NCBI GenBank assembly: GCA_910574715.1
Contig: CAJTCH010000015.1
Span: 1 to 64,000 of the forward strand
Reading direction: 5' to 3'
Length of the DNA: 64,000 nt
Origin: Lachnospiraceae bacterium
GTDB lineage: Bacteria; Bacillota; Clostridia; Lachnospirales; Lachnospiraceae
Shown here: piece after piece, positions 47,181 to 56,400 of the stretch
Numbering within the stretch: position 1 is the first letter of the stretch
Layout of the letters: the number at the start of each line of letters is the position of its first letter
Notes under the pieces: generated by a model
The model's input: only the letters and a program-made list of their open reading frames with translations
Told to the model about the DNA's origin: nothing
The model's database searches: none
Position numbers and translations under genes: made by a program

Positions 47181-48587
47181 CTAATATACGTCTTCGCCGT
47201 CACCGTCACCATCGCCGGTATCACCGCCGGAAGAATCTCCGCCTCCCAACGAACCATTATCGCCGTCCGGATCACCGGTACCATCCGGATCATCGTCGCC
47301 GCCCGGATCATTACCTGTTCCGCTTCCCGTTCCACCGCCGCTTCCCATGCCTGTTCCGTCTCCGTTTCCTGTTCCGCTTCCCGTGCCGGAATAATCATTA
47401 CCGCTGTTATCATTATATGAATTGCCTCCGGAATATGAACCATCGGAATTATAATATTCATCCGGCTGTTCCAGGTAGCCCTGGCTGCTCTCGTTCGTGT
47501 CCGCATCCCGGTCGCCCGCCTTATCTATTATGTTATTGCTGATGATCGATACGTCAGAAGAGACCGTGTATCCTTCACTGCTCCCAAACAGGAACTCATG
47601 AAGCTTCTTCACATTGTCCTCAAGAGTCACCGGTATTACAACGCTTCCGATATTCGACAATGTATCCGTCGTCTTGTCAAACGGGAATCCTATATTCTCT
47701 CCCAGCTTATACTCAAATGCATCCTGGGCATAATCCAGTATCTCTGCCAGAGTGAAATTCGTAGACACCTCCGGGAATATCTGGTCGATGACCGCGTTCA
47801 GCTGCATGAGCGAAGCGCTCTGCAGCTTCTCCACGATCTTGGTAAGTACGTCTCTCTGTCTCTCCGTCCTTCGGAAATCATCTCCAAGAGTTCCCCGGAT
47901 CCTCGCGTAAGCAGTCGCCTGGACTCCGTTCAGAAGCTGCAGACCCGGCTCCGTCACACCGGGCGACAGCTTCCCAGTAACCTTCATGATCTCCGTCGCA
48001 TATCCGCAGATATAAGACAGCTCCTCCTTCTGGACGTCTATCTCTATTCCTCCCACCGCATCGATCACGTCGATCAGCGCGTTAAAATTCACCGCCACAT
48101 AATGCTCGATATCCAGATCCAGATTCCTGTTCAGAAGCGCGATCGCATCCTCCGGTCCCCCGTAGGAATACGCCGCATTCGCCTTGTCAAGCGTTCCGTC
48201 CTTCTGCTCTAAGAGCGTGTCTCTGTAGACGGACGAGATCTTCACCTCCAGTGTCTCCCGGTTCAGGCTGGCAATCATAATTGTATCGCTCCGGTTCCCT
48301 TCTGCCAGTCCGTCGTCGCGGGAATCCAGCCCGAATAACGCGACGTTCAGATAACCCGTTCCCCTTGCTCTGGATTTCTTCGTCTCCTTCGCCTCCACAG
48401 ATACATTCAGTTCTTCCGGGTTCAGCTTGACCCGGTCTATCTTAGATAATTTGCTCGCCAGGATCCCGACTCCTGCCAATGCTACAAATGCTACTGTACC
48501 GCCAAGGATAATACCTATCGTCTTTCCAAGTGATCTGCCTTTCTTAGATCTGCGCCCTCGTCTATAGTGTTTCCTATCCCTCGCCAT
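47181..48587 (-). CDS. LCP-family (LytR-CpsA-Psr) wall polymer ligase with Gly/Asp tail
   Basis: Attaches wall glycopolymers to peptidoglycan. A basic N-terminus, one membrane segment (about 22-44), an LCP domain (about 75-330) with the conserved Arg/Asp sites in LFGLDSRDDG, SDTIMIASLN and VYRDTLL, and QRDVLTKIVEKL. A 110-residue C-terminal tail made almost entirely of Gly, Ser, Asp, Asn and Thr (SGTGNGDGTG-type repeats) is unusual. 468 residues. AAGGA precedes the ATG by nine bases. First gene of a run with the cohesin-like gene and glmS. Confidence 0.92.
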   Translation of the reverse strand: MARDRKHYRRGRRSKKGRSLGKTIGIILGGTVAFVALAGVGILASKLSKIDRVKLNPEELNVSVEAKETKKSRARGTGYLNVALFGLDSRDDGLAEGNRSDTIMIASLNRETLEVKISSVYRDTLLEQKDGTLDKANAAYSYGGPEDAIALLNRNLDLDIEHYVAVNFNALIDVIDAVGGIEIDVQKEELSYICGYATEIMKVTGKLSPGVTEPGLQLLNGVQATAYARIRGTLGDDFRRTERQRDVLTKIVEKLQSASLMQLNAVIDQIFPEVSTNFTLAEILDYAQDAFEYKLGENIGFPFDKTTDTLSNIGSVVIPVTLEDNVKKLHEFLFGSSEGYTVSSDVSIISNNIIDKAGDRDADTNESSQGYLEQPDEYYNSDGSYSGGNSYNDNSGNDYSGTGSGTGNGDGTGMGSGGGTGSGTGNDPGGDDDPDGTGDPDGDNGSLGGGDSSGGDTGDGDGDGEDVY

Positions 48588-48701
48588 TATCCAATGTCCT
48601 TTCTGCTTCGTTCACTGCCAAACTATTACAGTCCGCTTCTGATAATACCATACATAATACTACCCTATTTTTCATAAAACTGCAACGAAAATATGGTTTT
48701 T

Positions 48702-49661
48702 TCACCTTTTTATCCAATACCCCGGACTCGCCGAACATCTTTCGACAATAAAAGGCGGTAAGATACGGTAGCTTTTTCCCATCCGGTAACCCGCATATTT
48801 ACAGGCGCTTTTGTAGATCAGAGACGGGATCAGATACCCCCTCTTACTCTTCAGCAGATACTCCATCGTCTTACCGACCAGGCGGATCCCTTCGCTCTCC
48901 GAGTGAATCCCGGCAAATACCTCCGGATGGTCGGCCTGGGATACGGCCAGGTCAAAATTCCTCTTAAACTGCCGTATTCCCGAATAATTATGGGAATGTA
49001 TCACCCGGGCGTCTGCCGCATAGGCGATCTTGTAACCGGACTTCACCATCTTCGCAGCCATGACCATATCCTCGTTGAATATTGTCTTCCGGGTAAATCC
49101 GCCCATCTCCCGGTAAATATCTCTTCGGTATGCCGCGCACACATCCGAACAGAAGAAGGTCTTGATCCCAAGCTCCGCCATATCCTCCTGCCCCTTGATA
49201 CGGCTCTCCTTCGGATAATTAAAGCTTCTGGTATAGCGTTCGATCACGCCGCAGTCTTTCGCCGGAAGCTGACGGGCGTAAGAGATACCCACCTCATCCG
49301 ACGAAAGCAGAGGCTTCAATAATTCTTCGATCATCCTCCTGTCTGCCGGCACCGCATCCTGGGTCATGAATACCATATATTCCGCATCGGACAGCGAGAA
49401 TGCCATATCCCGTGTCGCGCCGTGGTCGAACTCCTCCGGCTCGATCTGCTTCACCGTAACCTTCTCCATCTTCTCATACTTCTCCGGGAAATCCCCTGAC
49501 CTCGTATTAAGCAACCAGATATGCCGCACCGGACAGCTCTGTTTCCCTAATCTCCGTATGATCTGATCAAGTCTCCCGTCAGGCCTGAATGTCGGAATCG
49601 CCACATCCACTTGTATCCAAGCATTCCTCAATCTTATCATCCCTTTTCTTTTTCTTATCAT
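48702..49661 (-). CDS. GT2-family glycosyltransferase (rhamnosyltransferase-like)
   Basis: GT-A fold enzyme. Nucleotide-sugar motifs are VDVAIPTFRPDG, a MTQDAVPADRR acid pair and FNEDMVMAAKM. 319 residues as given, ending with LCP in the downstream unit. The start is ambiguous: the reading frame begins 83 bases inside the polymerase gene, and a TTG near 49631 after an AAAGGG site is an alternative start. A wall-polymer rhamnosyltransferase role is suggested by the rfb genes some 6-9 kb away. Confidence 0.8.
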   Translation of the reverse strand: MIRKRKGMIRLRNAWIQVDVAIPTFRPDGRLDQIIRRLGKQSCPVRHIWLLNTRSGDFPEKYEKMEKVTVKQIEPEEFDHGATRDMAFSLSDAEYMVFMTQDAVPADRRMIEELLKPLLSSDEVGISYARQLPAKDCGVIERYTRSFNYPKESRIKGQEDMAELGIKTFFCSDVCAAYRRDIYREMGGFTRKTIFNEDMVMAAKMVKSGYKIAYAADARVIHSHNYSGIRQFKRNFDLAVSQADHPEVFAGIHSESEGIRLVGKTMEYLLKSKRGYLIPSLIYKSACKYAGYRMGKSYRILPPFIVERCSASPGYWIKR

Positions 49662-50952
49662 ATCCTGTAAACCAGTACATCAACCCTGTCAGAGCCAGCC
49701 AGAACCAAGTGGTCGGATTACTGAACCAAGTGGTAAAAAAGGCAAGCCCCAGATAGATCGCCATCTGCCCGTAGAACAGATAGGACACTGGATTGCTGCT
49801 TCTTTTGACCAGACGGATGCACTGCTTGGCCGCAACGCCTATAAGCACTGCAAGCAGGAACACCCCGCCAATTCCAAAATCATAATACGCGTCATAGAAC
49901 ATGGTAAGCGTCGTAAGCTCCGGCTTGGTCAGATACAGAGCCTGACCTGTAAGCTCCGGGAAGACGAACTTAAGCCCTGTAAGCGCAAATACCGGGAACA
50001 GCATCCTGATCCCCCAGGTATGAGCGGCAAGCTGCTCTACCATACAGTTAAAATTCTCGAAGTTATTCGCCACGTACATATAAGGCTGCGTAACGAAGAT
50101 CGGCATCTTCCCATACTTCATCTCAAAGATACTGTTCAGATAGGCCACATCATGGTGCCGGAATACCGTCAGTATGACATAGACCGGGATCAAAGCCAGG
50201 ACCACCGCTGCGATCGTCCTTAGCCGCACCGTCTTATTGACCATAATATATGTAACCACTGCAAAACCTGCGGCGAACAGGAGCTGGAATCTGGACACGC
50301 ACAGGATCGGCACCGCTGCCGCCGTAAGGTTGGCAAGCACAAGCACCGCCTTCTTCCCCATGCCTTTCCCTCCTCCGGCCTTAAGGTACAGCACCGTGAT
50401 CGCCGGGATCAGGATACAGCTCACCGTAAAATAATGTACGCCCGATACATGAAAATAAGAATAAGCGTGAGGCTTGTCTGAGAACAGCGGAATAAATCCG
50501 ACCTTCACCGCCTCGAACACAAAACACAATACAGAGACCGCAAAAAGCCCCACGATACACAAATAGAGCCTTCCTGCCAACACCGCGTCCCTTTCGATCT
50601 CGCGTTTCTCTTCGTCCCGATACTGACGCCCCCATTCATATCCGATTCCAAAGCCGATATAGGCCAGGAAAAAGCACATCCAGGTAACATAACTCCAGTC
50701 TCCCTGGAGCCTGCTCAGCCGCAGACAGGCCAATCCCTGCCCGCCGACCCACGCAAGAGTAAACAGCGCCCTTAATTCCACAAGATTCTCAGATTCTCTT
50801 GCCAGATGCACATACAGATACAATGCCTCTACGATCAGCAGGATCCCTGAAACATAGTAAAGCCTTGCAAGACTTGCTATATAGCTCGCAAGAAACATCA
50901 GCATATAAGTACCATATTCCATTATAATATCGTCGCGTCTTCTTCGCCTCAT
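49579..50952 (-). CDS. O-antigen-polymerase-like membrane protein
   Basis: A 457-residue polytopic membrane protein with about 11 hydrophobic segments and a central loop, of the Wzy/O-antigen ligase type. The start is the ATG with AAGGGG upstream; it overlaps the LCP2 stop (ATGA), suggesting coupling. In context it would polymerise or ligate repeat units of a surface polysaccharide. Sequence alone cannot tell polymerase from ligase. Confidence 0.8.
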   Translation of the reverse strand: MRRRRRDDIIMEYGTYMLMFLASYIASLARLYYVSGILLIVEALYLYVHLARESENLVELRALFTLAWVGGQGLACLRLSRLQGDWSYVTWMCFFLAYIGFGIGYEWGRQYRDEEKREIERDAVLAGRLYLCIVGLFAVSVLCFVFEAVKVGFIPLFSDKPHAYSYFHVSGVHYFTVSCILIPAITVLYLKAGGGKGMGKKAVLVLANLTAAAVPILCVSRFQLLFAAGFAVVTYIMVNKTVRLRTIAAVVLALIPVYVILTVFRHHDVAYLNSIFEMKYGKMPIFVTQPYMYVANNFENFNCMVEQLAAHTWGIRMLFPVFALTGLKFVFPELTGQALYLTKPELTTLTMFYDAYYDFGIGGVFLLAVLIGVAAKQCIRLVKRSSNPVSYLFYGQMAIYLGLAFFTTWFSNPTTWFWLALTGLMYWFTGYDKKKKRDDKIEECLDTSGCGDSDIQA

Positions 50953-52067
50953 TGTGTATCCCCTTCAAATGTGGTCTGCATCGCCGCCGTGCCTTCCGTA
51001 ACCCCTGACAGATAGATGATATCGTCATGGATCTGTTTGACCTTGCTTGACGGCTCATAATAATCTTCACTGAAGATCTCCTGGTGAAGCTGTGTCACAT
51101 TGCTGTTAAAATCAATAGGTACTACAAACGATCCTTCATGGTTCCTGATATCCTCCGACGTCGTCACGGCGTATGGGAAGCCCGTTGTACCCACAATGTT
51201 ATAATTCAAAATGTTAGCAGCAAATCCAAGCATATCACTTACTGACAGGCTCGTAGAGATCTGCGGAAATACTTCATTGACGATCTGGTTCAACGTGAAG
51301 ATATTCGCCTTCTTCGCCTTGTCCGCCGTCAGTTGGAACACCTCCCTCTGCCGCTCCGTTCTCTTGAAATCCATTCCTTCCGTATAACGGATCCTTGCAT
51401 AGCCTACGGCATGGACGCCGTCTAACAGATGGACTCCCGGATATATCTCGATAGGCTGCATATCCTTGCCCACGACCTGGGCAGTCTCGAACGCATAACC
51501 GTTACAGTAGACCGCTTCCTCCGCCGTCATATCCACCTCGATCCCGCCAAGCGCATCAATAACATCCACCAAAGCGCTGAAATTCACGCTGACATAATTA
51601 CGGATATCCAGATCGAAATTCCGGTTCAACAGACTGATCGCCTCCTCCGGCCCTCCGATATTATACGCCGAATTCGCTTTGCCGTAGGCGCCGTCCGATA
51701 ACTGCAGCAGCGTATCACGGTATACGGACACCAGTCTCACGTCATCCGTCTCATTGTTGATGCTCGCGATCATGATACAGTCGCTCTGTACTCCGCCTTC
51801 CAGCTCTCCTTCTCTCGAATCAAGGCCAAACAGCGCGATATTCGTATACGGCCCCGTATCTCTGTAGACCTCAAGCTTCTCCTGATCCAGCATCTTGATA
51901 TCCAGCATATCAAGCTTCAGCATCCCGTATGCAACCGCACACAGAGCCGCTAATATGATCAGCTCCACGATCAAGATGATCAGTCTCTTTCTTCTGCGCT
52001 TCTTACGCCTGATCCGCTGCTTCTCCTTTGGCGACATCTTTTTATTCATGCTTCTCTTCTTGCTCAT
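50949..52067 (-). CDS. LCP-family wall polymer ligase (second copy)
   Basis: 372 residues. A very basic N-terminus (many K/R) precedes one membrane segment (about residues 28-50), then an LCP domain with NIALFGLDSREG, SDCIMIAS, VYRDTLL and a later QREVFQLTADK. Compared with the other LCP in the window it lacks the long Gly/Asp tail. The ATG chosen is the one with GGAGAGG upstream; it starts 20 bases inside the sugar transferase stop region (genes overlap only at their very ends). Confidence 0.92.
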   Translation of the reverse strand: MSKKRSMNKKMSPKEKQRIRRKKRRRKRLIILIVELIILAALCAVAYGMLKLDMLDIKMLDQEKLEVYRDTGPYTNIALFGLDSREGELEGGVQSDCIMIASINNETDDVRLVSVYRDTLLQLSDGAYGKANSAYNIGGPEEAISLLNRNFDLDIRNYVSVNFSALVDVIDALGGIEVDMTAEEAVYCNGYAFETAQVVGKDMQPIEIYPGVHLLDGVHAVGYARIRYTEGMDFKRTERQREVFQLTADKAKKANIFTLNQIVNEVFPQISTSLSVSDMLGFAANILNYNIVGTTGFPYAVTTSEDIRNHEGSFVVPIDFNSNVTQLHQEIFSEDYYEPSSKVKQIHDDIIYLSGVTEGTAAMQTTFEGDTQ

Positions 52068-52086
52068 ATTACCTCTCCTAAGCGGG

Positions 52087-53490
52087 CTAATATGCATTCT
52101 TATTTACAAAGCCCTTAAAAAATGTCAGGAAAATGATCTTAAAATCAAACCCCAATGTCCAATTCTCAATATAGTACAAATCGCACTCAATACGCCTGTA
52201 TATAGAAGTATCCCCCCGGAATCCATTCACCTGCGCCCATCCGGTCAGACCTGGACGCACCTGGTGCTTCACCCGGTACCGCGGGATCTCTTCGCTGAAT
52301 TTCTCAACAAACTGCGGGCGCTCCGGTCTTGGCCCGACCAGGCTCATATCGCCCTTTAACACGTTAAATAACTGAGGCAGCTCATCAATACTTGTCCTGC
52401 GGATGAACCTGCCGACGGTTGTGACTCTCGGGTCATTCTGCGTCGTCCATCCGCCCCTCTCCTTCTTCTCATCCTGCACCACCATAGAACGAAACTTGTA
52501 CATCAGAAACGGCTTATTCTGGAATCCGATCCGCTCCTGCCTGAATATAAGCGGTCCCGGAGAAGTAGTCTTGATCACAACAGAGATAACCAGCATGACC
52601 GGTGAAAATAAAACCAGAGCGAAGACAGCGCCAAACAGGTCGACTCCCCTCTTGACAACCGCGTTCAATATATTGCTCAGCGGGACATGCCTGATATTCA
52701 CCACCGGAAGTCCCAGAAGATCCTCCGTATAAGGCTTCGTCGGAATAATATTATTATAATCCGGAACAAACTTCGTATGCACGCCGGACTTCTCGCACAT
52801 GCTCACGATATGCTCTAATTTATGATACTCTGCCAGTCCCAGGGTAATGATGATCTCATCCAGCCGGTTCTCAGGGAGAATGATGGTCAGATTCTCCGTT
52901 CTTCCAAGAACCTTCACGCCCCTGTATTCCGTCCCCCTGGGCACATTATCCGCAAGGATACCCCTCACGATATATCCCCAGCCCGGATTCGCCTTGATCC
53001 TGTCTACATACTGCTCCGCCGCACGGCTGTAGCCGATCAGCAGGATATGCTTCTGGTTATAACCCTTCCTGCGGATGTCACGGAGCCCTTCTCTTAAGAT
53101 GTTACGGCCCACTACCTCTGTAAATACATTGACACAGAAGAAGATAAACATCATCGTTCTGGAAAAGTTCGGCTGATGCGCCAGATACAGGATCAGGATA
53201 AATGCCATAAGCCCGATCGTATTCGCCTGGATGATCCGCCATGCCTCAAGCCTCCTGCCCTGCACCCGCTTCGGTGTATAAAGCTGGAACACATAATAAA
53301 GGATCAGATATCCCGGAACAAGGAAGGTAAGCGCCTTCGTATACTCCTGCAGGGTCAGGTACCACGCCGCCGGCGCGAATATCCCGCTCCGGAATCTGAT
53401 ATACCACGATGCCACATAGGAAAACGCGATCACAACCGCATCTATTAATACATGAAGTGTATTCAATAATTTCTGATTATCTTTGATCAT
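52087..53490 (-). CDS. Initiating sugar-phosphate transferase (polyprenyl glycosylphosphotransferase)
   Basis: Places the first sugar on undecaprenyl phosphate. Several N-terminal membrane segments, a nucleotide-binding middle region, then the bacterial transferase domain with KRGVDLFGAVFALVLF, RIGFQNKPFLMYKFRSM, RTSIDELPQL and GLTGWAQVNGFRG. 467 residues. First gene of the polymer unit. The start has only a weak AGG site. The sugar used (Glc, Gal or GalNAc) is not determined. Confidence 0.93.
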   Translation of the reverse strand: MIKDNQKLLNTLHVLIDAVVIAFSYVASWYIRFRSGIFAPAAWYLTLQEYTKALTFLVPGYLILYYVFQLYTPKRVQGRRLEAWRIIQANTIGLMAFILILYLAHQPNFSRTMMFIFFCVNVFTEVVGRNILREGLRDIRRKGYNQKHILLIGYSRAAEQYVDRIKANPGWGYIVRGILADNVPRGTEYRGVKVLGRTENLTIILPENRLDEIIITLGLAEYHKLEHIVSMCEKSGVHTKFVPDYNNIIPTKPYTEDLLGLPVVNIRHVPLSNILNAVVKRGVDLFGAVFALVLFSPVMLVISVVIKTTSPGPLIFRQERIGFQNKPFLMYKFRSMVVQDEKKERGGWTTQNDPRVTTVGRFIRRTSIDELPQLFNVLKGDMSLVGPRPERPQFVEKFSEEIPRYRVKHQVRPGLTGWAQVNGFRGDTSIYRRIECDLYYIENWTLGFDFKIIFLTFFKGFVNKNAY

Positions 53491-53532
53491 ATATATTTAC
53501 CTATAAATTCCTTTTTTGCATTACACTTTATC

Positions 53533-53561
53533 ATACAACAAAACATCAAAGTCGACAACCC
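53533..53561 (-). promoter_or_regulatory. Probable promoter of the polysaccharide unit
   Basis: TTGTCG, 17 bases, TATGAT on the minus strand in the divergent, AT-rich 229-base gap. Moderate match. Confidence 0.45.
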
Positions 53562-53661
53562 GTCACCGGGTACTTTTTCTTAACAATTTATTAATATATT
53601 AACTCTATTGTAATATTTGGAAACGATTATGAAAATTAATATAGCACATAATATAAATATT

Positions 53662-53670
53662 TGCTATAAT
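53662..53670 (+). promoter_or_regulatory. Extended -10 promoter of the divergent glycosyltransferase gene
   Basis: TGCTATAAT, an extended -10, 49 bases before the start codon. The -35 is not recognisable. Confidence 0.6.
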
Positions 53671-53719
53671 AAACCAATAATCTAAGACAAAGAATCGGAA
53701 TTAAACAGGAGTTTAACAT

Positions 53720-54700
53720 ATGAAAGTTACAATCATAATCCCTAATTATAACGGCTGCCGCTTCATGGAGCCGTGTCTGGCTTCCCTGAAAGAACAGACC
53801 TTCAAGGACTGCCGTATCCTTATCGTAGACAATGCTTCCACGGACGGAAGCCTCGAATATCTGCGCGGGAACTATCCGGATATCGAGGTTCTTGCCCTTG
53901 ATAAGAACTATGGTTTCAGCAAGGCCGTCAATATCGGGATCCGGCATGCCAGGACGCCTTATGTCCTGCTGCTGAATAACGACACCACCGTGGATCCTCA
54001 TTTTCTGGAAGAGATGGTACATGCTATAGAACAGTCGCCCCGTATCTTCTCTGTCGCCAGCAAGATGCTGCAGATGTATCATCCAGAGCTGATCGACGGA
54101 GCCGGGGATCTCTACACCCTGGTGGGCTGGGGCGTCGCCCGGGGATGCGGCAGGCCGGCATCTAATTACACCGAAGCGGACGAGGTCTTCTCCGCCTGTG
54201 CCGGCGCGGCAATCTACCGCCGGTCCGCTTTTAAAAAGATCGGGCTTTTTGACGAGAATCATTTTGCCTATCTGGAAGATATAGACGTGGCTTACCGCGC
54301 CAAGATCTATGGCTACAAGAATCTGTACTGCCCCACTGCCCTGGTCTTCCATGTGGGGAGCGGGACAAGCGGTTCTAAGTATAATTCCTTCAAGGTCCGC
54401 CTGTCCGCAAGGAACAGTGTCTATCTGAACTATAAGAATATGCCGGCAGGACAGCTTGCGCTTAATTTCATTCCTCTGCTTATGGGATACCTGGTCAAGT
54501 ATGCTTTCTTCGTGAAGATCGGATTCGGAAAAGACTATAAAGAAGGGATCTTAGAGGGTCTTCGCAAGAGGAAGGTGCAGAAGAAGGTGCGCTTCCGGAT
54601 GCGGCATCTGCCGAATTATGTGCGCATTGAACTGGAGCTTATAAGACATACCTTCGCATATGTGAAGGATTGGGGGCTGCGGAAGCTCTATAAGAAGTAA
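53720..54700 (+). CDS. GT2-family glycosyltransferase (rhamnosyltransferase-type)
   Basis: Family 2 glycosyltransferase, 326 residues. Opening IIPNYNGCRFMEPCL, DNASTDGSLEYL, NNDTTVDPHFLEEM and the later ACAGAAIYRRSAF and FAYLEDIDVAYRAK motifs. The C-terminal third is helical with a hydrophobic segment near residues 250-272. AGGAG precedes the ATG. Monocistronic, ending at a bidirectional terminator that also closes rfbC. Likely adds a rhamnose in the polymer made by the neighbouring unit; acceptor unknown. Confidence 0.87.
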   Translation: MKVTIIIPNYNGCRFMEPCLASLKEQTFKDCRILIVDNASTDGSLEYLRGNYPDIEVLALDKNYGFSKAVNIGIRHARTPYVLLLNNDTTVDPHFLEEMVHAIEQSPRIFSVASKMLQMYHPELIDGAGDLYTLVGWGVARGCGRPASNYTEADEVFSACAGAAIYRRSAFKKIGLFDENHFAYLEDIDVAYRAKIYGYKNLYCPTALVFHVGSGTSGSKYNSFKVRLSARNSVYLNYKNMPAGQLALNFIPLLMGYLVKYAFFVKIGFGKDYKEGILEGLRKRKVQKKVRFRMRHLPNYVRIELELIRHTFAYVKDWGLRKLYKK

Positions 54701-54720
54701 GGAAATTATATCAATTTAAG

Positions 54721-54768
54721 AAAAAGGCAGTACGGGGAAGAATATACTACTCCCTGTACTGCCTTTTT
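54721..54768. terminator. Bidirectional terminator between the GT2 gene and rfbC
   Basis: Long stem AAAAGGCAGTACGGGG / CCCTGTACTGCCTTTTT with T tracts usable on both strands. Confidence 0.85.
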
Positions 54769-54819
54769 ATTGGCGTAATTGTATCACCTTGAACAATAAG
54801 TCAGACAAGCATGATTTTA

Positions 54820-55428
54820 TCAGAAATGGAATGTATCCCGTAAGCCTGCCCATTTCTGGTCTTTGTCGCTTAAGTTCAGCGGTGTGCCGTCTTCTAAGTG
54901 ATAGCCCTGGGCTTCTGCGCTGCCTGGATATGCGCCCTGAACCTTCGGCCAGGTGATTCCGATCTCGGGATCGTTCCACGCCATTCCCCCTTCATCGCCC
55001 GGGCGGTAGAAATCCGTACATTTATAACAGAATTCTGCGATGTCGCTCAACACCAGGAAGCCGTGGGCGAAGCCTTCCGGGATATAGAATTGCTTCTTGT
55101 TCTCTTCAGTAAGCTCAATGCCGAACCATTTGCCGTAAGTATCACTGCTGCTGCGCAGGTCTACCGCCACATCGAATACAGAGCCTTTGATCACTCTGAC
55201 CAGCTTCCCCTGGGGGTATTCCTTCTGGAAATGCAGCCCCCGCAGGACTCCCTTGGCGGAGCAGGACTGGTTGTCCTGCACGAACTTCATGGTAAGCCCC
55301 TCTTCTTCCATATCACGCTGGTTGTAAGTCTCCATAAAATATCCCCTGGCATCTCCATGGACTGCCGGCTCGATCACACATAAGCCCTGGATCCCGCCTG
55401 CGTTCTTCTCTACTTTGATCTGTCCCAT
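54820..55428 (-). CDS. rfbC: dTDP-4-dehydrorhamnose 3,5-epimerase
   Basis: Third step of dTDP-L-rhamnose synthesis. Jelly-roll enzyme with GLHFQKE and DVAVDLR and PEGFAHGFLV motifs (catalytic His in the FAHGF region). 202 residues. GAGAGG precedes the ATG. Last gene of rfbA-B-D-C; all four enzymes of the pathway are present in order of genes A, B, D, C. Confidence 0.96.
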   Translation of the reverse strand: MGQIKVEKNAGGIQGLCVIEPAVHGDARGYFMETYNQRDMEEEGLTMKFVQDNQSCSAKGVLRGLHFQKEYPQGKLVRVIKGSVFDVAVDLRSSSDTYGKWFGIELTEENKKQFYIPEGFAHGFLVLSDIAEFCYKCTDFYRPGDEGGMAWNDPEIGITWPKVQGAYPGSAEAQGYHLEDGTPLNLSDKDQKWAGLRDTFHF

Positions 55429-55443
55429 AATACTTATCCTCTC

Positions 55444-56385
55444 TTAGAATTCTATCTCTTTCAAATACCTTCCAAGCGCATCCTGCCAGGTCGGAAGCGG
55501 TGTGAATCCGCTGCCTGCAAGCTTGCTTCTGTCCAAACGGCTGTTAAATGGCCTTGCCGCCTTGGATATACCATACTCTGCCGTCGTGACCGGAACAACC
55601 TTGAGCCGGTCTTCTGCATATTCCGGATGACCAAGCTCTACCGCCTGCCGGAAGATCTCCTTCGTGAAATCATACCAACTGATGTAACCTCCCTCGTTGG
55701 TGGCATGATAATAGCCGTACCGTTCCGTCTCAAGCATATCCACCAGAAGCCTTGCCAGATCATAGGTATAGGTCGGAGTCCCGATCTGATCGTTGACAAC
55801 CGTAAGCCTGTCATGGGTCTTGCCTACATTCAGCATAGTCTTAATAAAGTTCTTCCCGTTCTTGCCGAACACCCAGGCGATCCGCACGATAAAATACTTA
55901 GACAAATTCTCCGCCACCGCAAGCTCTCCTTCTAATTTGGTCTTGCCATAGACGTTCAGCGGCTTATAATCCTTGCAGTCCGGATCCCAGGGGGTGCTTC
56001 CCTGTCCGTCAAAGACATAATCCGTGCTGAGATATACCATCTTGCAGTCAAGCTTTTTACAGCTCTCGGCTATATACCTGGTACCGTCGGCATTGATGGC
56101 GCGCACCTTATCTACCTTATCTTCATCCTCCGCCAGGTCTACCGCCGTCCACGCCGCACAGTGAACTACTACATCCGGCTTCACATCCTCAATCTTCGTC
56201 CTCACCGCGTCCGCGTCCGTAATATCCATCTGAACATAGGGCATAGAAGTAACTGCCGTCCCGTCCTGTATCCCGCTGTACCCGGGAGCTATATCACTGC
56301 CGATTCCTTCATAGCCCCGTCCTGCCAACTCATTCATCACATCATGGCCTAACTGTCCCGCCACTCCTGTCACTAATATCTTCAT
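55444..56385 (-). CDS. rfbD: dTDP-4-dehydrorhamnose reductase
   Basis: NADPH-dependent final step to dTDP-L-rhamnose. SDR fold with the Gly-rich GVAGQLGHDVM, and catalytic Tyr-Lys in the NVYGKTKLEGE region. 313 residues. AGGAGG is seven bases before the ATG. Gap to rfbC is 15 bases. Confidence 0.95.
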   Translation of the reverse strand: MKILVTGVAGQLGHDVMNELAGRGYEGIGSDIAPGYSGIQDGTAVTSMPYVQMDITDADAVRTKIEDVKPDVVVHCAAWTAVDLAEDEDKVDKVRAINADGTRYIAESCKKLDCKMVYLSTDYVFDGQGSTPWDPDCKDYKPLNVYGKTKLEGELAVAENLSKYFIVRIAWVFGKNGKNFIKTMLNVGKTHDRLTVVNDQIGTPTYTYDLARLLVDMLETERYGYYHATNEGGYISWYDFTKEIFRQAVELGHPEYAEDRLKVVPVTTAEYGISKAARPFNSRLDRSKLAGSGFTPLPTWQDALGRYLKEIEF

Positions 56386-56400
56386 GCTGATCCCTCCTGT

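Noticed and set aside
46000..47500. CRISPR array, suggested by repetitive sequence
   Set aside because: The repetition is protein-level (acidic tail of the cohesin protein and Gly/Asp tail of the LCP protein), with no regular spacer pattern. No CRISPR array was seen anywhere in the window.
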